This document shows positions 42,956-51,940 of a stretch of 64,000 nucleotides of DNA, piece by piece (position 1 is the stretch's first letter; every line of letters begins with the position of its first letter). Under the pieces are notes generated by a model. That model had not been told where the DNA came from and did not search any database. It saw only the letters and a program-made list of their open reading frames with translations. The translations under genes were made by a program, and so were the position numbers. Source of the DNA: Bacteroidota bacterium (GTDB lineage Bacteria; Bacteroidota; Bacteroidia; UKL13-3); contig JANYDU010000028.1 in the NCBI GenBank assembly GCA_025359805.1, forward strand, positions 59,535-123,534. The letters are read 5' to 3'.

Positions 42956-44797
42956 TTATTCGACCGTTACAGATTTTGCTAAATTTCTTGGTTGATCTAC
43001 ATTGCATTCACGCATCACAGCTATGTGATACGAAAGTAATTGTAATGGAATTGTAGCAAGCAAAGGAAGCATTGATTCTTCGCATGGCGGAATGTAAATA
43101 ACATAATCCGCATGGTTTTTTATTTCTTCATCACCCTCTGTTGCAATGGCAATCACTCTGCCTTTACGTGCTTTTACCTCTTGAATATTGCTGATTACTT
43201 TTTCGTAATAACTATGTTGAGTTGCAATTACAACTACAGGCATTGCTTCGTCTATCAATGCAATTGGACCATGCTTCATTTCCGCAGCAGGATAACCTTC
43301 GGCATGTATATATGAAATTTCTTTTAACTTAAGTGCACCTTCTAATGCAATTGGAAAACCATATCCTCGTCCTAAATATAAAGCATTAGTTGAGTTTTTA
43401 AATTCTTCAGCAATTATTTTTACAAGGGGGTCGGTGGCAAGTGTTCTTTCTACTTTTGAAGGAATTGTTTCTAATTCAATTAATAATTCACGTAAACGTT
43501 GTGAACTTAGCGTTCCTCTTTTTTGACCTATTGAAAGCGCCATTAAAATTAATGCAGTAACTTGTGCAGTAAAAGCTTTTGTTGATGCAACACCAATTTC
43601 AGGACCAGCATGTGTATAAGCACCAGCATCTGTAAATCTTGGAATAGATGAACCTACAACATTACAAATTCCAAAAATTGTTGCGCCTTTACTTTTAGCT
43701 AATTCAAGCGCAGCAAGCGTATCAGCAGTTTCCCCAGATTGTGAAATGGCTATTACAAAATCACTCTCATCAAGTACTGGATTCCTATATCGAAATTCTG
43801 ATGCATATTCAACCTCAACCGGAATACGTGCAAAATCTTCAAATAAGTATTCGCCTACTAAACCAGCATGCCATGATGTTCCGCATCCAATTATAATAAT
43901 ACGCTTTACATTTTTGAGTTTGTCTTCAAATTTGTCAATACCCGCCATTGCAATCATGGCATCATTAATATGAGTACGTCCTCGGAAACTATCCAAAATA
44001 GAACGCGGTTGTTCATAAATTTCTTTTAGCATGAAATGCTCATATCCACCTTTTTCTATGCTTTCTAAGTTAATCTCAAGCTCTTGTATATAGGGTGTTT
44101 TTATAGTGTTGTCAATGGTTTTTATAGTAAGTTCTGTTCCTTTAATAATGGCAATTTCCCCATCGTGTAAATAAATCACATTACGAGTGTACTCTACAAT
44201 TGGTGTAGCATCTGAAGCAATAAAATGTTCATTTTCTCCAACTCCAATTACCATCGGGCTGCCTTTTTTAGCACCAATCAGATAATTAGGGTCTTGTTTT
44301 GAAAGAATAACAATAGCATAAGCACCTATTACTTGGGTTAAAGCCATCCTTACAGCTTCTTCAAATCCCAAATCATTATTTTTATACACTTCTTCAATTA
44401 AATGTATCAAAACTTCTGTATCTGTATCACTTTTAAACTCATGTCCGCGTTTAATTAATGCTTGTTTTAGGGATGCATAGTTTTCGATAATTCCATTATG
44501 AATAATTGCAAACTCGCCAGAACCTGATAGATGAGGGTGAGCATTTACATCATTAGGTACGCCATGTGTAGCCCATCTAGTGTGACCCATACCTGTGTTA
44601 GCATGAAGATCTTTCCCTTCAATAGATGTTTCTAAATCAGAAACTTTTCCGCTTTTTTTATAAATATTAAGATTTTTTTCAGGGGTTAATAGGGCAACTC
44701 CTGCACTATCATAACCTCTGTATTCAAGTCGTTTTAGTCCTTTTAATATAATAGGACAGGCCTCACGATGGCCAATATAAGCTACAATTCCACACAT
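42956..44797 (-). CDS. glmS: Glutamine--fructose-6-phosphate aminotransferase
   Basis: 613-residue enzyme making glucosamine-6-phosphate, the first step of UDP-GlcNAc synthesis for peptidoglycan and LPS. The N-terminal glutaminase starts with the catalytic Cys1 (MCGIVAYIGHREA), and the C-terminal half has two SIS domains (CGTSWHAG, SQSGETADTLAAL) and ends LAKSVTVE. Last gene of the operon from 48031. Confidence 0.98.
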   Translation of the reverse strand: MCGIVAYIGHREACPIILKGLKRLEYRGYDSAGVALLTPEKNLNIYKKSGKVSDLETSIEGKDLHANTGMGHTRWATHGVPNDVNAHPHLSGSGEFAIIHNGIIENYASLKQALIKRGHEFKSDTDTEVLIHLIEEVYKNNDLGFEEAVRMALTQVIGAYAIVILSKQDPNYLIGAKKGSPMVIGVGENEHFIASDATPIVEYTRNVIYLHDGEIAIIKGTELTIKTIDNTIKTPYIQELEINLESIEKGGYEHFMLKEIYEQPRSILDSFRGRTHINDAMIAMAGIDKFEDKLKNVKRIIIIGCGTSWHAGLVGEYLFEDFARIPVEVEYASEFRYRNPVLDESDFVIAISQSGETADTLAALELAKSKGATIFGICNVVGSSIPRFTDAGAYTHAGPEIGVASTKAFTAQVTALILMALSIGQKRGTLSSQRLRELLIELETIPSKVERTLATDPLVKIIAEEFKNSTNALYLGRGYGFPIALEGALKLKEISYIHAEGYPAAEMKHGPIALIDEAMPVVVIATQHSYYEKVISNIQEVKARKGRVIAIATEGDEEIKNHADYVIYIPPCEESMLPLLATIPLQLLSYHIAVMRECNVDQPRNLAKSVTVE

Positions 44798-44812
44798 AGA
44801 TTTTCAAAAATA

Positions 44813-45853
44813 CTATAAAGATTGAAGTTTCAAAACGGGTGAGCCCAAATGAGTTTCCGTTTTTGAATAAGGAAGATTTGGTAAAAGGGTATTTAGGTTT
44901 AACAATAATTCACTAAACTGATTAAAGCTTAAAGTTTGCTGGCTATCAGATAATGCTTTGGGTGGTTCTGGATGAATTTCGATAATTAGTCCATCAGCGC
45001 CAGCAGCGGCAGCGGCCAATGCCATTGGCATTACCCGAGATGCCACCCCTGTACCATGACTAGGATCTATGATAATAGGTAGGTGACTTAATTCTTTTAC
45101 CAAAGAGATAATGCCAAGATCAAGAACATTTCTACTCATGGGGTCAAAACTTCTTATACCTCTTTCGCACAAAACAACTTTATCATTCCCCCCACTCAAA
45201 ATATATTCGGCAGCCAATAACCAATCATTTAATTTTGCGCTCATTCCTCGTTTCAACAATATTGGTTTATCAATTTTTCCAAGTTCATTTAATAAAAAAA
45301 AGTTTTGCATATTTCTGCTACCCACTTGAAGAATATCAGCATATTGATAAACATCATCCAACAAACTTAAATCAAGTATTTCGGTAACAACATGTAGGTC
45401 AAACTCTTGAGCAGCTTTGTGTAAAAGCTTTAGCCCATCGACACCTAAACCTCTAAATGAATAAGGGGAAGTGCGCGGTTTAAAGGCCCCTCCGCGAATA
45501 AATTTAATTCCATTTTTTGATAAAAATTCAGCGGTTTTATAAATCTGTTCTTCATTTTCAACAGAACAAGGACCTGCCATAATATTAAATTTACTATTAC
45601 TAATTTCAATTCCACTAACATCGAAGGATGTTTTTTTCTTCCAAACATTACTGGCTAATTGATAAGAGGTTTCTATTTCGTAAATTGATTCTACAACGGG
45701 TTGATTTTTTATAATTGATGGCTCATTAAATTTGGGTAACACAACAATATTTTGTTTTTCTATATATTGAAATGCAATAGAAAAAGAATTTAACAAGTTA
45801 AATAAATTCTGTTTTTCTTTTACTAGTGAGGTATCTTTTAACGCAATAATCAT
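44813..45853 (-). CDS. aroF: 3-deoxy-7-phosphoheptulonate synthase, type I-beta
   Basis: 346-residue DAHP synthase, the first enzyme of the shikimate pathway. The N-terminal ~75 residues look like the ferredoxin-like regulatory domain of the Thermotoga-type enzyme, and the barrel carries AGPCSVE, RGGAFKPRTSPYSF, ILLKRG, VVLCERGIR, IIDPSHGTG and EIHPEPPKALSD. It is preceded by DUF4270 with a 2-base gap and followed by glmS after 15 bases. Confusion with KDO8P synthase is unlikely given the SFRGLGVDGL and CERGIRSF segments. Confidence 0.92.
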   Translation of the reverse strand: MIIALKDTSLVKEKQNLFNLLNSFSIAFQYIEKQNIVVLPKFNEPSIIKNQPVVESIYEIETSYQLASNVWKKKTSFDVSGIEISNSKFNIMAGPCSVENEEQIYKTAEFLSKNGIKFIRGGAFKPRTSPYSFRGLGVDGLKLLHKAAQEFDLHVVTEILDLSLLDDVYQYADILQVGSRNMQNFFLLNELGKIDKPILLKRGMSAKLNDWLLAAEYILSGGNDKVVLCERGIRSFDPMSRNVLDLGIISLVKELSHLPIIIDPSHGTGVASRVMPMALAAAAAGADGLIIEIHPEPPKALSDSQQTLSFNQFSELLLNLNTLLPNLPYSKTETHLGSPVLKLQSL

Positions 45854-45855
45854 TT

Positions 45856-47241
45856 CTATTTGATAACAGTATAACTAAGGTTTAGTTTAACTTTTTTGAG
45901 TGATGTGTTTGTGTTCAAAACAAGTCGGCCATCACCAATTCCATAATAATAGTCATTAGCGGGCAATATAAGATTCATTCCATAATTAATATTTTGTTTG
46001 GTTGATCGATATGTATTTAATATGGCTTGAATATGTCTGATAATATTAAAACTATATTGATGTAATGATGGATCATAACTTCCTCCATAATAATTTTTAG
46101 GGTTGGTTTCAAACTGATCTTCCAAAAAAACATTTCTTCCTAAAGAATCAGATCCAAGTAAAAACAAATTATTGGGAACAGGGTATATAACATCATTTTC
46201 ATAACCATCTTGAACTGTAAAAACCATTTCGGCTCCAATAATAGCAATGGCATGATCTTTTGCAATATCTAAAATATTGGGCATTAATATTCTAGTTTTA
46301 ATACCAGTAGCAGCCTGAACATAACATTCATTTGAATGAGCTGAACTCGTGTAAGGACGTAATGGTAAACTTGTTGAATGTTTGTACTGATTAGCAACTA
46401 TGTCTGTTGATTGAATCGGAAATTCAATTTCTTGATTTCCTCCAAAATAAACCACGATTCCACTAGTTGATTGCCTGAGGTTAAAGTTAGCAATCGCTCC
46501 TTGACCTGGCATCATTTGACCATCTGGAGTTTCGGCTAGAATGGCCAATCCATTAATGTAATTTTGAAAAGCATCATTTGTTAAAAATGCCCCTGCGGCT
46601 TCTGCTTGCTGTAATTTATTTGTAAATGCATTGCTCAACTTTATTCTGATATGTGGTTGAGTAACGTATGAAATCCCATTTATTACTTCATAGAAACTAT
46701 CTGTAAAGTTAAACACTCCCGAAAAATAACCTATTGGAGTAGGCTTGTATCTTGAACCATTTTCTGAAATTTGATATTCTCTATTTGAAAAATAACCCGA
46801 ATCTGTTGAATTAATTAAATGCTCTTTTAATTCATAAATACTAATCTGTTGTGGAGTAGAAATATTTCCATAATAGGAAGTTGTAAATACAGGTTTCAAT
46901 CTGAGAACAACAGAATCAATAATGGCTCCGCCAAAAGAAAACTGACTGATAGGAATACTAAACTGACAGAAGATATTGGCTTTCGACCTCCCAAAAACAG
47001 GATCATTCATGTCTCCTAACATGTAATAGGAGAGAGATTTTGTTGGGATAGAATCGTGCTTTGCGCTAAATAAAATAAGTGATGTTGTATCTGTTAGATG
47101 AACATTAAAGCCATTTCTGGCACCAATAAAATCGGCACCTATGGTATTAGGGTCACTCTGTTTACAACCAGTAAAAAGGAATGCAGAAAAAACAAATAGT
47201 GAAGTAATAAACTTAATTCTGTCTCTCAAGCAAGCTGTCAT
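45856..47241 (-). CDS. DUF4270 family lipoprotein
   Basis: 461 residues with a lipoprotein signal (lipobox LFTGC near residue 26) followed by the DUF4270 start pattern (DPNTIGADFIGARNGFNVHLTDTTSL) and beta-rich repeats. DUF4270 lipoproteins are common in Bacteroidota; function unknown, probably outer-membrane surface. Its first ~10 codons overlap the GT5-like gene by 29 bases, so translation is coupled; a TTG at 47229 would reduce the overlap. Confidence 0.85.
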   Translation of the reverse strand: MTACLRDRIKFITSLFVFSAFLFTGCKQSDPNTIGADFIGARNGFNVHLTDTTSLILFSAKHDSIPTKSLSYYMLGDMNDPVFGRSKANIFCQFSIPISQFSFGGAIIDSVVLRLKPVFTTSYYGNISTPQQISIYELKEHLINSTDSGYFSNREYQISENGSRYKPTPIGYFSGVFNFTDSFYEVINGISYVTQPHIRIKLSNAFTNKLQQAEAAGAFLTNDAFQNYINGLAILAETPDGQMMPGQGAIANFNLRQSTSGIVVYFGGNQEIEFPIQSTDIVANQYKHSTSLPLRPYTSSAHSNECYVQAATGIKTRILMPNILDIAKDHAIAIIGAEMVFTVQDGYENDVIYPVPNNLFLLGSDSLGRNVFLEDQFETNPKNYYGGSYDPSLHQYSFNIIRHIQAILNTYRSTKQNINYGMNLILPANDYYYGIGDGRLVLNTNTSLKKVKLNLSYTVIK

Positions 47242-48031
47242 ACAATTCTATATACGAATCCACGTAACCATCTTCATTTTTGTGATCCATAAAAATTTTG
47301 CCCTTTTGTTTTTTCATAAAACTAGAAACTTCAGGGTCAATATCAGAACTACAACTTACAATTGCATCAGCATGTGCTATACCTGATTTATACAAGGCAG
47401 TACATGATGAATCACCTAATGACGAAATCTGTTTGTTGTCTAAAGAGTTAAGACTTGCTTTACGGGCAAAATCTTTTCCTAAAGTAGCTTCAAACTGATT
47501 TTCAAAAACAGAGTAAACCACTTTTGCGTTTCTGAAAACGGGCTCATCTTTATAAAGAGTTTTCATATACAATGGAATTAAACTGGTCATCCAACCATGG
47601 CAATGGATAATGTCTGGCTGCCATCCAAGTTTTTTAACGGTTTCGAGTGCGCCTTTACAAAAGAAAATAGTTCTTTCATCATTATCAGCGTAAAACTCAT
47701 TATTCTCGTTAGAATATACAAACTTGCGGTGGAAGTAGTCTTCGTTATCCAAAAAATACACCTGCATTTTAGCTTCAGGCAACGAAGCCACCTTAATGGT
47801 AAGGGGGTTATCATTGTCGTCAATAGTGATGTTGATACCTGAAAGTCTAACAACCTCATGGAGTCTGTTACGTCTTTCGTTAATACATCCGAAGCGGGGC
47901 ATTAAAACCCTTATTTCATTATCCTTTTCCTGAATTGCTTGTGGTAATCTTCTTGCTAATTCTCCAACACTGCTAACTTGTAGGTAAGGGGTCATTTCCG
48001 AGGAAATGAATAAAACTTTCTTTTTTGCCAT
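47213..48031 (-). CDS. GT5 glycogen/starch synthase-like N-terminal domain protein
   Basis: 272 residues matching only the N-terminal half of glycogen/starch synthase (full enzymes are about 480). It starts KVLFISSEMTPYL as in GlgA, but the ADP-glucose-binding K-x-G-G-L is replaced by QVSSVGEL, and HDW is HGWM in DIIHCHGWMTSLIP. The C-terminal nucleotide-sugar domain is absent. It is therefore unlikely to make glycogen by itself; a binding or regulatory role linked to the overlapping DUF4270 gene is possible. Confidence 0.85.
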   Translation of the reverse strand: MAKKKVLFISSEMTPYLQVSSVGELARRLPQAIQEKDNEIRVLMPRFGCINERRNRLHEVVRLSGINITIDDNDNPLTIKVASLPEAKMQVYFLDNEDYFHRKFVYSNENNEFYADNDERTIFFCKGALETVKKLGWQPDIIHCHGWMTSLIPLYMKTLYKDEPVFRNAKVVYSVFENQFEATLGKDFARKASLNSLDNKQISSLGDSSCTALYKSGIAHADAIVSCSSDIDPEVSSFMKKQKGKIFMDHKNEDGYVDSYIELYDSLLERQN

Positions 48032-48057
48032 AAAAACTTTGTGCTTAAAAAAGTATG

Positions 48058-48065
48058 CAAAGTTA
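48058..48065 (-). promoter_or_regulatory. -7 element upstream of the GT5-like operon
   Basis: TAACTTTG on the minus strand is a perfect TAnnTTTG match, 27 bases before the ATG at 48031. No convincing -33 element was found at the usual distance. Confidence 0.4.
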
Positions 48066-48147
48066 ATTAAAAAGCTAAAAAATTCATTAATATTCGCCCT
48101 TTATAATCTATAGTAAGTCATAAAGCACAGATAATTAATTAACTAAC

Positions 48148-48999
48148 GTGAAATTATTTAAAGAAATAAATGCTTTCAGGAAGTTTTTGAAAGGTAAAAG
48201 ACAGAATGGGGTTCAAAATATTGGTTTTGTTCCTACGATGGGTGCACTACATTCTGGACATATTTCTCTAATAAACACATCAAAGCAAAATAATCAACTT
48301 ACTATTTGCAGCATTTTTGTAAATCCTACACAGTTTAATAATACCGATGATTTGGCAAAATATCCTCGAACAATAGAAAATGACATTAAACTTTTAATAG
48401 AAAATAATTGTGATGTTTTATTTTATCCTGAAGTGAGTGAAATGTATGTTGATGATGAACAAACAAATGTTGAAGATTATGGATTTATAGTCGAAACTTT
48501 GGAAGGACGTTTTAGACCTGGGCATTTCAATGGTGTAATTACAATTGTTAAAAAGCTATTTGATGTAGTGGAACCTACTAATGCGTATTTCGGACAAAAG
48601 GACTACCAACAATGTGCAGTTGTAAATCAACTCATCATAAAAAATAATCTATCGGTAAAACTTAATATTTGCTCAACACTTCGTGAAGTTGACGGTTTAG
48701 CTATGAGTTCACGCAATGCAAGGTTAACTATTGAAGAACGTGAGGCAGCAGCCATAATTTTTCAAACCCTTTTTCAAATCAAGAAAAGTTTTAATACCTA
48801 TTCAATTGATGAGTTAACAACCAAATCTATCACTCAACTTCATTCTTCGCCATTAATAAAAGTAGAGTATCTCGAAATTGCAAACCCCACAACATTAAAA
48901 CCATTGGTTGATAAAGATGAACGTACAAAAGCCGTTGCACTTATAGCTGCTTGGTGTGGAAATGTGCGTTTAATTGACAACCTATTGTTGTTTGATTAG
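48148..48999 (+). CDS. panC: Pantothenate synthetase
   Basis: 283-residue enzyme joining pantoate and beta-alanine. Motifs: GFVPTMGALHSGH (HIGH-like), FVNPTQFN, GRFRPGHFNGV, FGQKDYQQ and MSSRNARL. The start codon is GTG at 48148. Divergent from the GT5-like gene with a 116-base gap, a neighbourhood seen in other Bacteroidota. No panB or panD is in the window. Confidence 0.96.
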   Translation: MKLFKEINAFRKFLKGKRQNGVQNIGFVPTMGALHSGHISLINTSKQNNQLTICSIFVNPTQFNNTDDLAKYPRTIENDIKLLIENNCDVLFYPEVSEMYVDDEQTNVEDYGFIVETLEGRFRPGHFNGVITIVKKLFDVVEPTNAYFGQKDYQQCAVVNQLIIKNNLSVKLNICSTLREVDGLAMSSRNARLTIEEREAAAIIFQTLFQIKKSFNTYSIDELTTKSITQLHSSPLIKVEYLEIANPTTLKPLVDKDERTKAVALIAAWCGNVRLIDNLLLFD

Positions 49000-49025
49000 G
49001 ATTTTTTTTTGTTTATTTGAATAGA

Positions 49026-50396
49026 ATGCAAACCCAAGAAAATTTTCTTACTGCTGCTGAGGCAATAGTTTTTGATATTGATTATCGAAAAAAGATAACA
49101 GATAGCATTGCTAACTATGAAACTGCATTTGAAAAAGGCTTACAACAGTTCTCAAACCTTGAATTAGCTCGTGAAAGAGCTGCATTTATAAAATGGAAAG
49201 TTCTTGAGAATCTTGATAAATATTTGATAGAATTTGAAGCCAGTGTGATGCGAAGAGGAGGTAAAGTAATTTGGGCTCATGATATTGAAACGGCTCAAAA
49301 TGAAATTGGACAAATTATTAATCGCACGCACGCAAAATCCGTTGTAAAGAGCAAAACAATGGTGGGAGAGGAAATAGGGTTAAATGATTTCTTGCGAAAA
49401 AAAGGTGTTGTTGTTCATGAAACTGATTTGGGAGAATTTATTGTTGATCAAGCCAACGAACCGCCATTTCACATTGTTACCCCTGCTATGCATAAAAGCA
49501 GAAGTGATATTGCAAGATTATTGAATGAAAAAATTGGTTCGTCATTGGATGCTGATGCTGCCGAAATGAGTGATGATGTGCGTAAAGAGTTAAGGGATAA
49601 ATTTGTTAAAGCTGATATAGGAATTACGGGTGCCAACTTTTTAATTGCCGATAGTGGTATGGTTGCTATTACTGAAAATGAAGGCAATGCTCGACTTTCA
49701 TTTTCTTTTCCTAAAACACATATTGTAATAGCTGGAATTGAAAAAGTAATTCCAACCATAAATGATCTTGATTTATTTTTTCCCTTATTAGCAAGTTATG
49801 GAACAGGACAAAAGCTAACTACGTATAATTCTATAGTTGGTCCAAAAAATATAGATGATGATGGTAGTGTGGGAGAGTTTATTGTAATGTTGATTGATAA
49901 TGGACGATCAAATTTATTGGCACAAGGAGAACAACGACAAGCTTTAGGTTGTATTAAATGTGGCGCATGCTTAAATGTGTGCCCTGTATTTAAAAATATT
50001 GGAGGACATACTTATGGAACTGTTTATACGGGTCCTATTGGTGCCGTAACAACACCACATACCAATGGCATGAATGAATTTAAGCACCTAAGTTATGCGT
50101 CACCTTTGTGCGGAAAATGTACAGATGTTTGTCCTGTTAAAATTGATTTACACAATCACCTTTCCCGAAACAGAAGAGATTCTGTGGCTTCTGGTACTGC
50201 TAAAAGTGGCGAAAAAATAATGTGGTTTACTTGGAAAAAAATGATGCTTGGAAGAAAGACTTTAAATAAGGGAACCAGTATTAAAAATTTTATGCTTAAA
50301 CAATTTTTTAAAACTTCGTGGGGTGAAAGAAGAGAGTTTCCAAAACTTTCCGAAAAATCATTTAATCAATCGTGGCGAGAACGATTTGGGCAATAA
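49026..50396 (+). CDS. LutB-like LUD-domain iron-sulfur protein
   Basis: About 456 residues (ATG at 49026; a TTG at 49017 would add three). The N-terminal ~300 residues form a LUD domain; then come two [4Fe-4S] motifs, CIKCGACLNVCP and CGKCTDVCP, and a basic C-terminal tail. LutB works with LutA and LutC in L-lactate oxidation, but neither is adjacent here, so the electron donor or substrate is uncertain. Starts 26 bases after panC. Confidence 0.88.
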   Translation: MQTQENFLTAAEAIVFDIDYRKKITDSIANYETAFEKGLQQFSNLELARERAAFIKWKVLENLDKYLIEFEASVMRRGGKVIWAHDIETAQNEIGQIINRTHAKSVVKSKTMVGEEIGLNDFLRKKGVVVHETDLGEFIVDQANEPPFHIVTPAMHKSRSDIARLLNEKIGSSLDADAAEMSDDVRKELRDKFVKADIGITGANFLIADSGMVAITENEGNARLSFSFPKTHIVIAGIEKVIPTINDLDLFFPLLASYGTGQKLTTYNSIVGPKNIDDDGSVGEFIVMLIDNGRSNLLAQGEQRQALGCIKCGACLNVCPVFKNIGGHTYGTVYTGPIGAVTTPHTNGMNEFKHLSYASPLCGKCTDVCPVKIDLHNHLSRNRRDSVASGTAKSGEKIMWFTWKKMMLGRKTLNKGTSIKNFMLKQFFKTSWGERREFPKLSEKSFNQSWRERFGQ

Positions 50397-50437
50397 GCAC
50401 CCCGTCTTTTTGATTTGTAATATTTTCCGAACAAATG

Positions 50438-51211
50438 TTATCTGTATCTTTTTTGAACGAGTTGTTCCAATTCTGTTATCAATTCATTTTCATTGCTCCA
50501 TCCATACTGATGTTTTAGTTCATTAAAATATCTCATTGCTTCATTTATATCAGAAGATGAATTAAGTTGATCAATAGCTTTTGCATATTCAACAGTGTTT
50601 TCTTTAAACAACTCATTTACGAAGGCAATTTTTTTATTTAAGTTGATGGCTGATTTTAAACTTTCAACTTTGGCCTCATTAAATCTTTCGTTAAAATCGG
50701 GTTGCTTAGCACTTGATATTTTTTCATGTAATGAAATTTCTGTGTGAGGAATATGTATGAGAGGATTGTTTTTTACAATTGGCGAGTCGTTAAAAAATGG
50801 CGGCTCTATTATTTCTGTTTTTTCTTCTTCAACAATAAGTTGCGTCATTTCTGGAATCATAATTTCTTCAGGCATGTTGCTTATCAGGTTAAGTTCTTTT
50901 GTCTCAAATTCCTCCATATTCATGGGCACAGATTCTTCATGTTGCTCAACAATAGGGTCTGTTTTTTCAACAATAACAATATTTTCTATTGGCAATTTCA
51001 CTTCAACACCATTTTCTATTTTTGATTCAACCGCTATATTATTTTTTACATCAATGTTCAATATTGAATGATAGATATCTACGCATTTCTGTTTTAATAA
51101 TTCTTTATCTAAAGCATTAAGCGGTAAATTATTTTCAAGAAATTGTTGATTGATTTTACTCAATTCATCAAGTTGAGTTTTTATTATCGTTAGTAATTGA
51201 ATGGAGTTCAT
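50438..51211 (-). CDS. Conserved hypothetical with acidic linker and helical C-terminal domain
   Basis: 257 residues, no signal peptide. A short helical N-terminus is followed by about 120 residues rich in Glu, Pro and Ile (EEEKTEIIEPP) that look disordered, then a compact C-terminal domain (SAINLNKKIAFVNELF, EYAKAIDQLNSSSDINEAMRYF, QYGW). The last part recalls a domain widespread in Bacteroidota hypothetical proteins (recognition from memory, not tested). Function unknown. Confidence 0.7.
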   Translation of the reverse strand: MNSIQLLTIIKTQLDELSKINQQFLENNLPLNALDKELLKQKCVDIYHSILNIDVKNNIAVESKIENGVEVKLPIENIVIVEKTDPIVEQHEESVPMNMEEFETKELNLISNMPEEIMIPEMTQLIVEEEKTEIIEPPFFNDSPIVKNNPLIHIPHTEISLHEKISSAKQPDFNERFNEAKVESLKSAINLNKKIAFVNELFKENTVEYAKAIDQLNSSSDINEAMRYFNELKHQYGWSNENELITELEQLVQKRYR

Positions 51212-51355
51212 ATAACAGTATTTAGTAAAACAAATTTCTAAAAGAATGTGCCACTACCAAATAAAAAAAGACCACAAGATGTGAGTTACTTTAAAATTTT
51301 ATGGATAATAACGGAATGTTAAAAACATAGTTATTTTTACAGCAATAACTCAACT

Positions 51356-51940
51356 ATGTTTTTAGAGCCAAGTTTACGATCAGCGCAACATAAAAAAGGA
51401 TGGATAGAAGTAGTCTGTGGCTCTATGTTTTCGGGTAAAACAGAAGAGTTAATCAGGAGGCTTAACCGTGCAAGAATTGCCAATTTAATAGTAGAAATTT
51501 ATAAACCATCTGTTGATACTCGTTATCACGAAACAGAAATTGTTTCGCATAATTCAAATACAATTAATTCAACTCCAGTAAATTCTTCACTCAATATTTT
51601 ATTGATGACAAAAGATGCAGAAGTAATTGGAATTGATGAAGCACAGTTTTTTGATAATGAAATTGTGTATGTATGCGAAACGCTTGCGCAAAGAGGGGTA
51701 AGAGTAATTATTGCCGGACTTGATATGGATTATTTAGGAAAACCTTTTGGACCTATGCCTGCTTTAATGGCAATAGCGGAATATGTTACAAAGGTTCACG
51801 CTATTTGTATGGTGTGCGGAGATTTGGCAACACATACTTATAGAAAAACGAACGATAACGCTTTAGTAATGCTTGGCGAAAAAGATATTTATGAGGCTCG
51901 TTGCAGAAATTGTTTTAACGAAGGAATGAAAAGAATTTAA
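51356..51940 (+). CDS. tdk: Thymidine kinase
   Basis: 194-residue type II thymidine kinase of the nucleotide salvage pathway. P-loop [15 protein letters not shown], Walker-B-like IGIDEAQFF, lid residue region [22 protein letters not shown], and two zinc CxxC pairs (CMVC, CRNC). Its end overlaps the convergent TolB/Omp85 gene by four bases. Confidence 0.96.
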   Translation: MFLEPSLRSAQHKKGWIEVVCGSMFSGKTEELIRRLNRARIANLIVEIYKPSVDTRYHETEIVSHNSNTINSTPVNSSLNILLMTKDAEVIGIDEAQFFDNEIVYVCETLAQRGVRVIIAGLDMDYLGKPFGPMPALMAIAEYVTKVHAICMVCGDLATHTYRKTNDNALVMLGEKDIYEARCRNCFNEGMKRI

